Source: Lutibacter sp. HS1-25
Lineage (GTDB): Bacteria > Bacteroidota > Bacteroidia > Flavobacteriales > Flavobacteriaceae
DNA length: 64,000 nucleotides
NCBI RefSeq assembly: GCF_004121075.1
Contig: NZ_RHLN01000160.1
Location: 1 to 64,000 of the forward strand
Direction of reading: 5' to 3'
Below the pieces are notes generated by a model, which ran no database searches, was not told the origin of the DNA, and saw only the letters and a program-made list of their open reading frames with translations. Both the position numbers and the translations under genes were made by a program. Positions 34,225 through 42,435 of this stretch are shown one piece after another (the stretch's first letter is position 1; every line of letters starts with the position of its first letter).

Positions 34225-35376
34225 ATGAAAAAATTATTTACAACTTTTTTATTACTTTTTATTGCTACCCAATTGTTTGCACAAGAAGGTGCCGTTTTAA
34301 AAGTTAACATCCCTAATGAACAAAAGTATGCGTTTACTACCATAATTGACATAGAAGCTTCGGCTGTAAAAAGTCAAGGAAATACTGGTACTTGCTGGAG
34401 TTTTTCTACTTCTTCATTTTTAGAATCTGAAATTTTTAGAACTACAGGTCAAATGATTGATATTTCTGAAATTTACAACGTTCGCAATACTTATGAAGCA
34501 AAAGCTTGGAATTATGTAATGCGCCAAGGCAAAACCCAGTTTAGCGAAGGAGGTTTGGCTCACGATGTTTTAAACTCTGTTCAATTAAATGGTTTAATGC
34601 CTGAAAGTGCATATAGCGGTTTGGTTGGTGATGCTACAATTCACAATCACGAAAATGTGGTTCCTGAACTTCAAAAGGTATTGGATATTTATATTAAAAA
34701 CGATAAAAATGCGATCATCCCAAATTGGAAAATAGCTATTGATTCTATTTTAAATGCGCAACTAGGTGCGCCTCCAAAAACATTTAAATACAACGGCGAA
34801 GTTTACGATGCTAAGTCGTTTTTAGCAATGACACAATTAAATACAAGTAACTACATTACTTTAACTTCATTTATACACCAACCTTACAACACGTTTTTTG
34901 TTTTAAATATTCCTGATAACTTTTCAAATGGACTGTTTTATAATATTACGCTAAATCAGTTGGTAGATGAAGTAGATTACGCCTTAAAAAATGGTTATAC
35001 TTTGGCTTTGGACTGCGATGTTTCTGAAAAAACATTTTCTTCTAAAAATGGTATTGCTGTATTGCCAAACAACCCTGCTGAAGAAGAAAAATCATTGGCC
35101 TATATTGTTGAAGAAAAAAATGTTACTCCCGAATTTAGACAACAGGAATTTGAAAATTACAACACTACAGACGATCATTTAATGCACATTGTTGGACTTG
35201 TAAAAGACCAAAATGGCACTGAATATTACAAAGTAAAAAACTCTTGGGGAGCAGACTCTAACCGTATTGGAAATAATGGTTACGTATATATGAGTAAAGC
35301 CTTTTTTAAATTAAAAACCATCTCAGTTATGGTTAACAAGCAAGCTTTAAGTAACAATTTAATGAGTGTAGATTAA
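34225..35376 (+). CDS. Exported C1-type (papain/bleomycin hydrolase-like) cysteine peptidase
   Basis: The 383-residue product has a signal peptide (about 1-19, ending QLFAQ) and a peptidase C1 domain. The oxyanion Gln and the nucleophile are seen in SQGNTGTCWSFSTSSFLESE with Cys57. The catalytic His is in DDHLMHIVGL (His318). The Asn is in VKNSWGADSN (Asn339). All three active-site residues are thus present. A large insertion between them (about 90-300) resembles the aminopeptidase C / bleomycin hydrolase group, but these are usually cytoplasmic. It probably cleaves peptides outside the inner membrane. It is co-directional with the esterase-like gene just upstream, and a hairpin follows. Confidence 0.88.
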   Translation: MKKLFTTFLLLFIATQLFAQEGAVLKVNIPNEQKYAFTTIIDIEASAVKSQGNTGTCWSFSTSSFLESEIFRTTGQMIDISEIYNVRNTYEAKAWNYVMRQGKTQFSEGGLAHDVLNSVQLNGLMPESAYSGLVGDATIHNHENVVPELQKVLDIYIKNDKNAIIPNWKIAIDSILNAQLGAPPKTFKYNGEVYDAKSFLAMTQLNTSNYITLTSFIHQPYNTFFVLNIPDNFSNGLFYNITLNQLVDEVDYALKNGYTLALDCDVSEKTFSSKNGIAVLPNNPAEEEKSLAYIVEEKNVTPEFRQQEFENYNTTDDHLMHIVGLVKDQNGTEYYKVKNSWGADSNRIGNNGYVYMSKAFFKLKTISVMVNKQALSNNLMSVD

Positions 35377-35388
35377 ACTAAAATATGG

Positions 35389-35418
35389 AATCTAGCATTT
35401 ATTTTTAAATGCTAGATT
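35389..35418. terminator. Terminator between convergent genes
   Basis: AATCTAGCATTTA (35389-35401) and TAAATGCTAGATT (35406-35418) form a perfect 13-base stem with a 4-base loop. It lies between the peptidase gene (+) and the S1-type gene (-). The T-rich stretch downstream on the + strand is interrupted. Confidence 0.7.
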
Positions 35419-35439
35419 CAACTTTTGACTTTTTTTCCT

Positions 35440-35853
35440 TTAAGATTTTGTAATCCCTTCTTCTGAAATAACAATCAACTTTTGTTTAAACAAACCACCT
35501 ACAGCACTTTTAAATGCTTTTTTACTCATACCTAACTGGTATTTTATTTCGTCTGGAGTGCTTTTGTCATGCAGTGGTAAAAAACCTTCATTTGCTTTTA
35601 AAGCATTTAAAATCTTAATTTCATTGGTAACAACCGTTCTTTTAAAACCAATCGGATTTAAACTAATGTCCAGTTTCCCATCATCTCTAATCTTTTTAAC
35701 ATAACCATCTAAACGTTGACCTTCTTCTATTTTTTGGTACAATTCATTGCGGTAAAGCATTCCTTCAAACTCTTCTTCAACCAAAACTGTAAATCCAATT
35801 CCTGCTTTTCTAACCACAATTAAACTTACTTTATCTCCTATTTTTAAATCCAT
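35440..35853 (-). CDS. Short S1-like RNA-binding protein (CvfB-like, C-terminal half)
   Basis: The 137-residue product has an S1-type domain (about 1-65: MDLKIGDKVSLIVVRKAGIG, with GYVKKIRDDGKLDISL). A winged-helix-like end (about 75-137: SKKAFKSAVGGLFKQKLIVI) follows. This is the order seen in the C-terminal half of CvfB-type proteins, which are normally about twice as long with further S1 repeats. The missing front cannot be encoded upstream, because menD ends only 4 bases before. It could be a compact family form rather than a truncation. It is co-transcribed with menD. Confidence 0.75.
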   Translation of the reverse strand: MDLKIGDKVSLIVVRKAGIGFTVLVEEEFEGMLYRNELYQKIEEGQRLDGYVKKIRDDGKLDISLNPIGFKRTVVTNEIKILNALKANEGFLPLHDKSTPDEIKYQLGMSKKAFKSAVGGLFKQKLIVISEEGITKS

Positions 35854-35857
35854 TTTT

Positions 35858-37525
35858 TTATTCTTTTAAATTGTTGAAATATGCTTTCAATATCAAATCG
35901 TTTTCTTCTCTAGGTGTAAAAATTTCTAATAATTTAGGGAAACTTGATTCATTATAAAAATCTGACAATTGATTTTTTAAAGATATTAAATCATGTGCCG
36001 ATTTATATTCAAATTTATACATTTTACACAAATGTTCTGCTGTTAATTTATGTGGTGTTTCAAAATAATCCAATGATTCCGATTGCTTTGGACCTGGAAT
36101 AAATCTAAAAATACCACCACCGCCATTATTTACTAAAATAATTCTAAAATCAGAAGGCATATAATTGTTCCACAACGCATTACTATCATAAAAAAAGCTG
36201 ATATCACCCGTTATAAATACTGTTTTTTTAGCTGAAACAACTGCAGCTCCAATTGCCGTACTGGTGCTTCCATCAATTCCACTTGTACCTCTATTACAAA
36301 AAACTTGCAGTGATTTTTTAATATCAAACAATTGTGAATATCTGATAATTGAACTATTACTTATCTGTAATTGACTATTTTCAGGAATTGATTTTAGTAA
36401 AACATCAAAGACTTTTAAATCTGAAAACACACAATTTTCAATATATTGTTGATGCTTTTGCAATCTGATTGCTTTTTTAGACAACCAAAATTGTTGAAAA
36501 TTGCTTTCAAAAGGTTTTGTTAAAAAGAAAAACTGACTAAAAAATAATTCGGGTGAAATTTTAAAGTGATGTTTTAAACAAAAAAAAGTATCAAAAGCCC
36601 TTTTTGAATCTACATGCCAATGTAAAGTAGGTTTAAATTTACGAAGATGTTGCTTTATTTTTTTTGAAACAATTAAACCACCTAAAGTCAGCAAAATTAC
36701 AGGTTGAAATTGTGTTAATTCAGCATCTTCCAACGGAAAAATTAACTTATCAATGCTATTGATAAATTTATCGTGCGAAACATTTGCTGTATTTTCTACC
36801 AAAACCAACACCGAAGGATCTTTAGTTAAATGTGTTAACTGTATTTGCAACAAATCACTTGGATAATGTTCACCAACCAAAACTATTTTTTTAGCTGCGC
36901 TATTCCAAACATTGGCATATTGTTGCAATTCATCAACATCCAAAGGAATTTCCTCAACTTCATCTAAAACTTCATCTAAAACCAATATATCTGAAGTCGT
37001 TTCATACAAAGGTTCATCAAAAGGAATATTGATATGAACAGGTCCTTTTTGCAATTTTGAAACTGTTATTGTTTCATCAATCATTTCAATAACTGAACTT
37101 TTAACAGCGTAAGTTTCATTTAAATTAATGGCCGTCAAAATATGATTTTCAAAAACATTATCTTGTCTAATGGTTTGTCCGTCTCCAACATCAATCAAAT
37201 GAGCAGGTCTATCGGCAGAAACTACAATCAACGGAATATTGCTATAAAAAGCCTCAGCAATGGCTGGGTAATAATTTAACAATGCAGAGCCCGATGTACA
37301 AACAACAGCAACAGGTTTTTGCAATTGCTGTGCCATACCCAAAGCAAAAAATGCAGCACAACGCTCATCTACAACACTATACGTTTTAATAGATGGATGA
37401 TTTGAAAAACCAATAGTTAAAGGTGCGTTTCTAGAACCAGGTGAAATTACTACATGCTCAATATTGTGAGCTACAAAAGAAGCAATTAACAGTTGCGCTA
37501 ATTCATTTTTGGGATACAAAGGCAT
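35858..37525 (-). CDS. menD: 2-succinyl-5-enolpyruvyl-6-hydroxy-3-cyclohexene-1-carboxylate synthase
   Basis: The 555-residue thiamine-diphosphate enzyme opens with NELAQLLIASFVAHNIEHVV and SPGSRNAPLTIGF. It contains VDERCAAFFALGMAQ (with the cofactor-activating Glu), ADRPAHLIDVGDGQTIRQDN, and GTSGIDGSTSTAIGAAVVSA for cofactor binding. All are typical of MenD. It joins isochorismate with 2-oxoglutarate in the first committed step of menaquinone synthesis. A -7 box (37543-37550) with a TTG 16 bases beyond lies upstream. The S1-type gene follows after 4 bases. Confidence 0.95.
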   Translation of the reverse strand: MPLYPKNELAQLLIASFVAHNIEHVVISPGSRNAPLTIGFSNHPSIKTYSVVDERCAAFFALGMAQQLQKPVAVVCTSGSALLNYYPAIAEAFYSNIPLIVVSADRPAHLIDVGDGQTIRQDNVFENHILTAINLNETYAVKSSVIEMIDETITVSKLQKGPVHINIPFDEPLYETTSDILVLDEVLDEVEEIPLDVDELQQYANVWNSAAKKIVLVGEHYPSDLLQIQLTHLTKDPSVLVLVENTANVSHDKFINSIDKLIFPLEDAELTQFQPVILLTLGGLIVSKKIKQHLRKFKPTLHWHVDSKRAFDTFFCLKHHFKISPELFFSQFFFLTKPFESNFQQFWLSKKAIRLQKHQQYIENCVFSDLKVFDVLLKSIPENSQLQISNSSIIRYSQLFDIKKSLQVFCNRGTSGIDGSTSTAIGAAVVSAKKTVFITGDISFFYDSNALWNNYMPSDFRIILVNNGGGGIFRFIPGPKQSESLDYFETPHKLTAEHLCKMYKFEYKSAHDLISLKNQLSDFYNESSFPKLLEIFTPREENDLILKAYFNNLKE

Positions 37526-37542
37526 TTTATATAATTAAAACG

Positions 37543-37569
37543 CAAATTTACATAAACTTTACATAGCAA
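37543..37569 (-). promoter_or_regulatory. Promoter candidate of menD
   Basis: On the minus strand TTG (37567-37569), a 16-base spacer and TAAATTTG (37543-37550) nearly match the consensus; the spacer is one base shorter than the usual 17-23. The box ends 18 bases before the menD ATG. Confidence 0.45.
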
Positions 37570-37667
37570 TTAACATAGAAATGTGTTGAATTTTGAAGTT
37601 GACAAATATCATTTAAACATCTGTAAAATTACCCTATTTTTATTTTTTAAACCTAAAAAATTTTACT

Positions 37668-38810
37668 TTGATTAAAATTATTGCATTACTATCAACGCTT
37701 TTTGTAAACTTGTATGGTGCCATATTTTTAGCTGCTAGTAGCAATAAACAATTTAAAAACAGATTGTTTTTAGCACTGTTTTTTTTCGATAGCTTTTTAT
37801 TATTTGTAGGGCATTTTTTATCGTTTAATGAATACTGGGCTGCATTTCGGTTTTTTGATTTTTTATTTTTAGCCTCATTACTAGCATTTTACCCATTATA
37901 CTACTTATATATTTATAGCGCTTTTAATTTTTCGCCCATATCTATTAAATGGATATACCACTTTATTCCTTCTATTGCTATTGCCATATTTATGCTGTTT
38001 ACTGTTGTTTTTTCGAATTGGGCAGACTATGAATCTTATATGAATAATAATTTATACGGAACTGAACTCAATAGTTCATCTGCAAAATATTTGGCTTATT
38101 TATACAAAGGAAGTCGTATGTTTCATTTGGTTCAAATTGTTTTCTATAATTATTTAACCATCAAATTTCTATTTTTTGCCAAAAATAAAATGAATGATTT
38201 TTATTCTAATTTAGATAAATTTCAATTAAAATATTTTTATATAGTAAACATTTCTTTCATTTTATTAATGTCTATTCCAGGATTTTATGTAACCGTTATT
38301 GGAAGAACACCTTTAAATGAAAACGGATTACAATTACTATATATGTGCACTTTATTTACCTTGTTGTACATTATTTTAACCATTGTTGGATTGCGTCAAA
38401 TTCCTGCGGAAATAAATTTAGATATTGATTCCGATGCTACTTTAGAAGAAGAAAACCATCAACAGGAATTGGTGATAATTGAAAAAAACTTACTGCATTA
38501 TTTTAACACTAAAAAACCTTGGTTAAATTCACAATTAAATATTTTAGACGTAGCCAAAAATATTGGTACCAACCGCTCTTATGTTTCAAAAGTTATTAAT
38601 GAAAGTTTTGAATGTAATTTTAATTTATTTGTAAATAAATATCGTGTAAATGAGGCAAAATTATTATTAAAAAACCATCCAGAACTAACCATTGCCGAAA
38701 TTAGTGAACGGGCTGGTTTTGGTTCTGTAAATTCATTTATTCGAATATTTAGAAACGTTGAAAACTACACACCCACAGAGTTTAAGAAGAGAAACAGTGA
38801 ACAGGGATAA
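37668..38810 (+). CDS. Membrane-anchored AraC-family regulator with TTG start
   Basis: The 380-residue product begins at a TTG codon; the next in-frame ATG is over 100 codons away, so TTG is the likely start. About seven membrane helices (1-240) are followed by a cytoplasmic AraC-type DNA-binding domain (about 285-375) with two helix-turn-helix units: ILDVAKNIGTNRSYVSKVIN and AEISERAGFGSVNSFIRIFR. This 7TM-HTH form is common in Bacteroidota. The ligand and targets are unknown. It is divergent from menD (142 bases), so regulating menD or itself is possible, though the arrangement alone does not show it. Confidence 0.85.
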   Translation: MIKIIALLSTLFVNLYGAIFLAASSNKQFKNRLFLALFFFDSFLLFVGHFLSFNEYWAAFRFFDFLFLASLLAFYPLYYLYIYSAFNFSPISIKWIYHFIPSIAIAIFMLFTVVFSNWADYESYMNNNLYGTELNSSSAKYLAYLYKGSRMFHLVQIVFYNYLTIKFLFFAKNKMNDFYSNLDKFQLKYFYIVNISFILLMSIPGFYVTVIGRTPLNENGLQLLYMCTLFTLLYIILTIVGLRQIPAEINLDIDSDATLEEENHQQELVIIEKNLLHYFNTKKPWLNSQLNILDVAKNIGTNRSYVSKVINESFECNFNLFVNKYRVNEAKLLLKNHPELTIAEISERAGFGSVNSFIRIFRNVENYTPTEFKKRNSEQG

Positions 38811-39186
38811 GTAAACTTTTATTCAGTTGCAGTAAAAGTTTAATATTTGTAGTTTATCAATACAATCTAAAAATTTACCTTATTAAAACAAAACCTTAGC
38901 GTATTTCAATTCATTGTAACTATTATTATACTTTTTCACCCCTTAAACCTTTCAACTATTAAACTATTTAAAATTTACAAGTTTAATTTACGATTTAGGT
39001 ATTGATTTTTACGATTTGAAAGCTAATATCTATACAACATTGCTACTTTTGAATGCAAAACAAAGAAATACTGGGTTTATTTAAAATCGTTAAAATTTGG
39101 GAATAATTGCTAGTTTTTTTTAAAAAAGTCCCCACCAACATTTAAAAAAAATCCTTTGAAAGGTGAACTTGGTATTTCTTGTTTTT
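38811..39186. other. Convergent intergenic region
   Basis: These 376 bases lie between the AraC-type gene (+) and menF (-). A TACTTTTG box at 39044-39051 on the + strand is followed by a 17-codon frame (39053-39106), but the ATG is only one base past the box, so I do not call a gene. No terminator hairpin of good quality was found. Confidence 0.35.
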
Positions 39187-40260
39187 TTACAATATTTTTT
39201 TCATTACTTCCGTCTTAAAAACGGTTTCGTCCCATTCCTTTTCAGCATTGCTTTCGGCAGTAATTCCTCCTCCAATATAAATTGAAATTTCACTGTTTAC
39301 TATTTGCATACAACGTAAATTTACATACAAATTGGTTTCACAATTTAAGTTTATTTCACCTAAATAACCTGCATAAAAACTTCTGTTATAACCCTCATTT
39401 TCAGCAATAAAATGATTGGCTATTTTTTTAGGAACACCACAAATAGCAGGAGTTGGATGCAATCGTTCAATCAACTGTTCCAAGCCATTTTCGCTTTGTA
39501 AATCGCCATAAATATCGGTACGCAAATGCAATAAATTTCCGGCTTTAACGGTATATGGTTTTGTGTATTTTATATGATTAACAACACCATTAATGGTATT
39601 TAAAATATAATCTGTTACAAATTGTTGCTCTTCTTTTTCTTTGTGCTTCCAATCAACTTCAACAGTATCTACATAAGCTTGTGTACCTGCTAAAGCCATT
39701 GTTTTAAAATGTTGTTTATTACAATGAATTAAACGCTCTGGTGAAGCGCCCAACCAACAACCAACTTTTGGATGAAACCACAAGTAAACCATTGCATTTG
39801 GATAATTATTCAACATTTTTTTATAACTATTCAACAAATTAAAGTTTGAAGATTTTAACCGCTCTTTTCTTGAAACTACAATTTTATCAGCTTCTTTTTG
39901 TTGAATAAAATCAATTGTTTTTTGCACCAAATTCAAATGCTGAAGCTTTGAATCTTGAACATCTAAAACATTTTCTACAATTGTTTTTTCTTCAGAAATT
40001 TGCAATTCATTAAAGTCTGTAATATTTAATGAAAATTGTTCACAAGCAGTTAATGGAAATAATATTTTTTCTTCATCTTTATTAAACGGTGCAAACACAA
40101 ATCCATTTGTAGCAAAAGTATCTAAATAAAAAAGTTTGTTAGTGCTTTGTACTAAAACTGATACCAATTTTTCATTGGGTTTACGGTACACAACAAAGGG
40201 CAAGTCTGACTTTAAAACTTCGCTTATTTTATTAAAAAAATGAATTATTTGATGTTGCAA
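39187..40260 (-). CDS. menF: Isochorismate synthase
   Basis: The 357-residue chorismate-binding enzyme has ALAGTQAYVDTVEVDWKHKE and KEEQQFVTDYIL (lysine and acidic active-site region). RLHPTPAICGVPKKIA and NRSFYAGYLGEINLN follow, then YIGGGITAESNAEKEWDET near the end. These are typical of isochorismate synthases of the MenF/EntC group. It converts chorismate to isochorismate for MenD; a siderophore role is also possible, but linkage to menD and menB makes menaquinone likely. It is 30 bases after the PaaI-type thioesterase gene on the same strand. Confidence 0.9.
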   Translation of the reverse strand: MQHQIIHFFNKISEVLKSDLPFVVYRKPNEKLVSVLVQSTNKLFYLDTFATNGFVFAPFNKDEEKILFPLTACEQFSLNITDFNELQISEEKTIVENVLDVQDSKLQHLNLVQKTIDFIQQKEADKIVVSRKERLKSSNFNLLNSYKKMLNNYPNAMVYLWFHPKVGCWLGASPERLIHCNKQHFKTMALAGTQAYVDTVEVDWKHKEKEEQQFVTDYILNTINGVVNHIKYTKPYTVKAGNLLHLRTDIYGDLQSENGLEQLIERLHPTPAICGVPKKIANHFIAENEGYNRSFYAGYLGEINLNCETNLYVNLRCMQIVNSEISIYIGGGITAESNAEKEWDETVFKTEVMKKIL

Positions 40261-40290
40261 AATAGCAGATTTATTGTTGAAGATTGTATT

Positions 40291-40707
40291 TTATTTAGCT
40301 AATATATAATTGGTTATTTTACAAATAGAAATAAGCCTGTCACGGTCATCAACAATTTTAATTTCAACCAAATGAATGGTTTTTCCTTTGTGAATTATTT
40401 TTGCAGTTGCCGTAACCAATCCGCTTTTAACACTTCTTAAATGATTTGCCGAAAATTCTATTCCACGAACGCTGTATTTACTGCGATCAATCGCCAAGAT
40501 AGATGCCGGACTCCCAACACTTTCGGCCAAAGCCATCGTTGCTCCTCCATTTAAAATTCCATCAGGCTGGTGAACTCTAGAATCTACAGGCATTGTAGCA
40601 ACTAAAAAATCTTCACCCAAATCTGTATATACTATGCTTAAAGTTTCATTCAATGTGTTCTCACACATTTTATTTAATTCTAAAAGTATTTCTTTTTTAC
40701 GATTCAT
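40291..40707 (-). CDS. PaaI-type hotdog thioesterase, probable DHNA-CoA thioesterase
   Basis: The 138-residue hotdog-fold product contains VHQPDGILNGGATMALAESV, the active-site region of the PaaI/YdiI group (G-I-x-x-G-G with the catalytic acid in ALAES). RGIEFSANHLRSVKSGLV follows. Co-location with menF and the menD/menB genes suggests it hydrolyses dihydroxynaphthoyl-CoA (MenI activity). This is inference from context; related enzymes act on many acyl-CoAs. Confidence 0.82.
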   Translation of the reverse strand: MNRKKEILLELNKMCENTLNETLSIVYTDLGEDFLVATMPVDSRVHQPDGILNGGATMALAESVGSPASILAIDRSKYSVRGIEFSANHLRSVKSGLVTATAKIIHKGKTIHLVEIKIVDDRDRLISICKITNYILAK

Positions 40708-40751
40708 AAAAAAATGTTAGACTGTAAAAATAGGAATTTAACTTTAAATTG

Positions 40752-40759
40752 TAACTTTG
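40752..40759 (+). promoter_or_regulatory. -7 promoter element
   Basis: TAACTTTG is an exact TAnnTTTG match, 15 bases upstream of the ATG at 40774 and 24 bases before the alternative ATG at 40783. Either start is compatible with it. Confidence 0.4.
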
Positions 40760-40773
40760 TGCTTTCTTAAAAA

Positions 40774-41283
40774 ATGAAAGTTATGGCTTATAAAATTAGA
40801 GTTATTTTAGATGTTGAAGAAGATGTAATTAGAGATATTATTGTAAATGAAACTATTAGCTTAGAAAATTTACATTTTACCATTGCAAAATCTTTTGGTT
40901 TTAGCGGACAAGAAATGGCTTCTTTTTATAGAGCCGATGAGGATTGGGAACAAGGAATTGAGATTCCTTTGTGCAATATGTCTGAAGATGATGACGATAT
41001 TTCTATGGATAACTGCTCGCTAACTGAAGTTTTAAGACGCAAAGGTGATAAACTAATATATGTTTATGATTTTTTTGCTATGTGGACGTTTTTTATTGAA
41101 TTAACCGATAACAAAGCTACTTTGAAAGAAGGAAATTCAAAAACCGTTTTTTCTTTTGGAGATGCTCCAGAAAAAGCTCCCGAAAAGGAATTTACTTCTG
41201 AGAGCATTTATGGTGATGTTGATATTGATGACTTTAACGACGAGTTTGAAAGCCTAGACGATATGGATTTTGATAATTATTAA
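40774..41283 (+). CDS. pRiA4b ORF-3-like protein
   Basis: The 169-residue acidic product opens MKVMAYKIRVILDVEEDVIR and contains ENLHFTIAKSFGFSGQEMAS and KGDKLIYVYDFFAMWTFFIE. These fit the plasmid pRiA4b ORF-3-like family (L-H-x-x-I...F, then the Y-x-Y-D-F-x-x-x-W box). The ATG three codons further on (40783) is equally good. The last 45 residues are Asp/Glu-rich. Family function is unknown, although the name reflects a plasmid/IS context. Its stop codon overlaps that of the convergent 354-residue gene by 4 bases. Confidence 0.8.
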   Translation: MKVMAYKIRVILDVEEDVIRDIIVNETISLENLHFTIAKSFGFSGQEMASFYRADEDWEQGIEIPLCNMSEDDDDISMDNCSLTEVLRRKGDKLIYVYDFFAMWTFFIELTDNKATLKEGNSKTVFSFGDAPEKAPEKEFTSESIYGDVDIDDFNDEFESLDDMDFDNY

Positions 41284-42344
41284 TTAATAATATACGTATT
41301 TACGTTTTCGTAATTTCTAGTTACAAAATTAAATGCCACTTGTAAAATTTCACCCATTGAGTTACAATCTTTGAAATTTTTATCGTTGGTATATTTTTTC
41401 AAATCCATTTTTAATTGATGAACTTTTTCTGGAGTAGAAATTGAATCATTAACCATACAAGCCAACAAATCTGTAACACGCTCGTGAGATCCTTTCAATC
41501 TTCGAGCAATTGCAGAGCGTTCTTCTTTTTTGTATTGCTCAATAGACTCTGGTCTTAAATTATCGGTAACCATTTTTACAAACGGAAAGTTTTCTTTAAA
41601 AAACTGCGGAAAATAAACCTTTAAATTACCTTCAAAACTTTGTTGATCAAAATCCATTGCTCTAATTCGGTATTCAACTTGGTCAAAATCGTATGACGCA
41701 ACAATCACATAATTATAAGCGCGCATATCTCCCAATAAACGTATCATACAACGCTCATTAAATTTCACAAATTCTTTAGAAATACGCTTTAACCCACTGG
41801 TTGATACATTTTTAAGATTTTCTTCTAAAAACTGATCTCCTGGAATTCCTAAAACATGTTCTTCAATTAAAGTATCCTTATAAACCAAAAAGTTGATGTT
41901 ATTTGGCGATAAAATATGTTCCAATTCTAAACCATAAACCCTTGAAGCATCTGCTTTTTTAATGTATAAATAGGTATGGTTATCGTTTAAAATGTTTCTA
42001 ATTTTTATTCTAAAAGGTTTAGAATTACCAAAGGTGCAATAATCTATTGCATCAACAGATAAAAACGGAATAGAATCTTCACTACCATCGCCATGCAAAA
42101 TTAAATACATGCGTTTTAAACTCAAATCAATTTCTTCTCGCTCGTGATCTGCATAGTAAACACGAATCCATAAAGTATCTTCTCCGTTTTTATCATACAC
42201 ATTTATAGCACCTGCAAAACGCAATAAATCATCATAAGAAGACGGAATTTTAATATTTCTATTGTACTCCGTTAAATAATCATACAATTGTTGATTGATT
42301 GGAAATGCTGGTTTCTTTTTTGAAATTAATTTTTCTTCCTCCAT
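41280..42344 (-). CDS. Conserved protein of unknown function, 354 residues
   Basis: The product is soluble, without a signal peptide or membrane segment. It is rich in Tyr, Asp and Arg, with segments such as EDTLWIRVYYADHEREEIDL, RCMIRLLGDMRAYNYVIVAS and IRAMDFDQQSFEGNLKVYFP. The middle part vaguely recalls a lipid- or protein-kinase-like fold (the AMDFDQ segment), but I would not name it. The C-terminal end is helical. It converges on the pRiA4b ORF-3-like gene, and the divergent ABC transporter begins 92 bases upstream. I do not recognise the family. Confidence 0.65.
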   Translation of the reverse strand: MEEEKLISKKKPAFPINQQLYDYLTEYNRNIKIPSSYDDLLRFAGAINVYDKNGEDTLWIRVYYADHEREEIDLSLKRMYLILHGDGSEDSIPFLSVDAIDYCTFGNSKPFRIKIRNILNDNHTYLYIKKADASRVYGLELEHILSPNNINFLVYKDTLIEEHVLGIPGDQFLEENLKNVSTSGLKRISKEFVKFNERCMIRLLGDMRAYNYVIVASYDFDQVEYRIRAMDFDQQSFEGNLKVYFPQFFKENFPFVKMVTDNLRPESIEQYKKEERSAIARRLKGSHERVTDLLACMVNDSISTPEKVHQLKMDLKKYTNDKNFKDCNSMGEILQVAFNFVTRNYENVNTYIIN

Positions 42345-42435
42345 ATTAAAAATATCATGTTGACGCCAAATTTACTATATTGCTGTAACAATTTTTAATA
42401 ATTAGCGTCTTAATTTTATACTAAACACAAAAATA

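Noticed and set aside
39053-39106. 17-codon frame after a TACTTTTG box
   Set aside because: The ATG is one base after the box, so it would lie at or before the transcription start; there is no other coding evidence.
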